Translations under genes and position numbers: made by a program
NCBI RefSeq assembly: GCF_002795805.1
Contig: NZ_CP018799.1
Span: 1,047,001 to 1,111,000, forward strand
Direction of reading: 5' to 3'
Source of the DNA: Mariprofundus aestuarium
GTDB taxonomy: Bacteria; Pseudomonadota; Zetaproteobacteria; Mariprofundales; Mariprofundaceae
Length of the DNA: 64,000 bases
Shown: positions 63,528-64,000 of the stretch, in pieces
How positions within the stretch are numbered: position 1 is the stretch's first letter
Layout of the letters: the number at the start of each line of letters is the position of its first letter
Notes under the pieces: generated by a model
What the model saw: the letters and a program-made list of their open reading frames with translations, nothing else
Told to the model about the DNA's origin: nothing
Database searches by the model: none

Positions 63528-63895
63528 TATCGTGCCAACTTATGTATTTCTCTGATCAGGGCCATCGGACTGAATGGTTTTGTGATATATGCATCTGCAC
63601 CGGCATCATAGCCTTTGGAGATATCAGCAGGTTGCGACATGGCTGAGAGAAGGATGATCTTGCAGTTGTGCTTGCCGTTCTTTTTAAACTCCGCGCAGAG
63701 ATCCAGTCCGCTTTTGTCACCGGGCAGCATGATGTCGAGGACCACCAGATCCGGCAGTTGCTTTTCAAATTGAGATGTTGCCTGATCAGAGTCGCCAGCC
63801 TGATAAAGATCATAGCTCATCATGTTCAGCGAAAGGAAAATAAGGTTCCTTACTTCTTCATTGTCATCCACGATGAGAATTTTTTTTGTAGCCAT
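63527..63895 (-). CDS. single-domain response regulator (CheY-like)
   Basis: 122-aa REC domain: VDDNEEV, phospho-acceptor Asp in VVLDIMLPG, LLSAMS switch, TKPFSP lysine. ATG 63895 has AGGAAAA upstream and gives MATKKILIVDD. The longer ATG 63907 would overlap the preceding EAL gene. It is a paralogue of the regulator at 62200. The order EAL protein, this regulator, then the extended regulator suggests a c-di-GMP-linked relay. Confidence 0.9.
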   Translation of the reverse strand: MATKKILIVDDNEEVRNLIFLSLNMMSYDLYQAGDSDQATSQFEKQLPDLVVLDIMLPGDKSGLDLCAEFKKNGKHNCKIILLSAMSQPADISKGYDAGADAYITKPFSPMALIREIHKLAR

Positions 63896-63903
63896 TTTTC
63901 CTA

Positions 63904-64000
63904 TCATATCACTGCCACCTTTGGATGCTCCTTATTGTTCAAGCAGGCAAATCGCGCCATTTCAACTGCGGATAGCGGCTTGCTGATCAGGTAACCCTGA
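63904..64000 (-). CDS. EAL-domain phosphodiesterase, C-terminal end (partial)
   Basis: The minus-strand frame entering from the window edge reads QGYLISKPLSAVEMARFACL before a polar tail and a TGA at 63904-63906. QGYL(I/F)SKPL is the conserved last strand of EAL c-di-GMP phosphodiesterases. The rest of the gene lies beyond 64000. Its stop is 9 nt before the ATG of the next regulator at 63895, so the two are co-transcribed. Confidence 0.8.
   Translation of the reverse strand, partial: QGYLISKPLSAVEMARFACLNNKEHPKVAVI

Overview
The window is Gram-negative chromosomal DNA. It carries an lptC-lptA-lptB / kdsC / kdsD lipopolysaccharide block, an RND-TolC efflux system, ubiX and a ubiK-like gene for ubiquinone, a diheme cytochrome c peroxidase lipoprotein, and a very dense set of PAS-containing histidine kinases, response regulators and second-messenger enzymes (CHASE2 nucleotide cyclase, HD-GYP, PilZ, EAL). 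GC content looks moderate. This fits a free-living pseudomonadote with sulfur or metal redox metabolism. My best guess is a Zetaproteobacterium (Mariprofundus-like), but that is inference from gene content. No rRNA, tRNA or CRISPR array was seen.

Layout. 45-1735 (minus): NodIJ-type ABC exporter. 1834-10996 (plus): a long run starting with a cysteine-bearing ArsR repressor, then TolC/MFP/RND efflux genes, two DUF2892 proteins, three rhodaneses placed in different compartments, DUF302, OsmC and a membrane protein. I read it as a reactive-sulfur detoxification and efflux island, with a three-half-site operator in front of arsR. 11086-16772: a Yip1-like membrane protein, a soluble seven-PAS hybrid kinase, a decayed copy of the Yip1-like 3' end, and two small membrane proteins. 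16977-18093: cytochrome c peroxidase and its terminator, followed by a stranded comM fragment. 18331-24021 (minus): CHASE2 cyclase, SH3 protein, M48 protease, HD-GYP. 24361-30854 (minus): ubiK-like, DUF3568 lipoprotein, ubiX, lptB/lptA/lptC/kdsC/kdsD, M23 peptidase. 30902-32518: yajQ and a class V aminotransferase.

32658-45940 (plus) is the most unusual region. A corrinoid-binding protein and a UroD/MtaA-family protein lacking the usual zinc ligands are followed, essentially without gaps, by a DUF1638-like domain fused to a histidine kinase. That kinase gene has no ordinary start codon and seems to begin at ATT. Next come a double-REC regulator, a REC-PAS3-kinase-REC hybrid, a serine hydrolase, two orphan periplasmic binding proteins and a membrane hybrid kinase. 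I propose that corrinoid/methyltransferase-like proteins act here as the sensory input of a phosphorelay.

45987-59947: a PilZ protein, a nitronate-monooxygenase-like flavoprotein, an RlmL-like methyltransferase, a decaying IS200/IS605-type TnpB element with matching end hairpins, then DUF2817 peptidase / RMD1 / RLAN-RimK ATP-grasp / GNAT-C39 genes (a probable peptide-tagging cassette), ilvA, pabC, mltG and a small partner. 60056-64000: a perfect 13-bp tandem array (nine copies) sits where a Cache-HAMP-PAS kinase should start. That kinase is also cut off right after its H-box. Small response regulators with GCAGGCAGG hairpins and the 3' end of an EAL-domain gene close the window.
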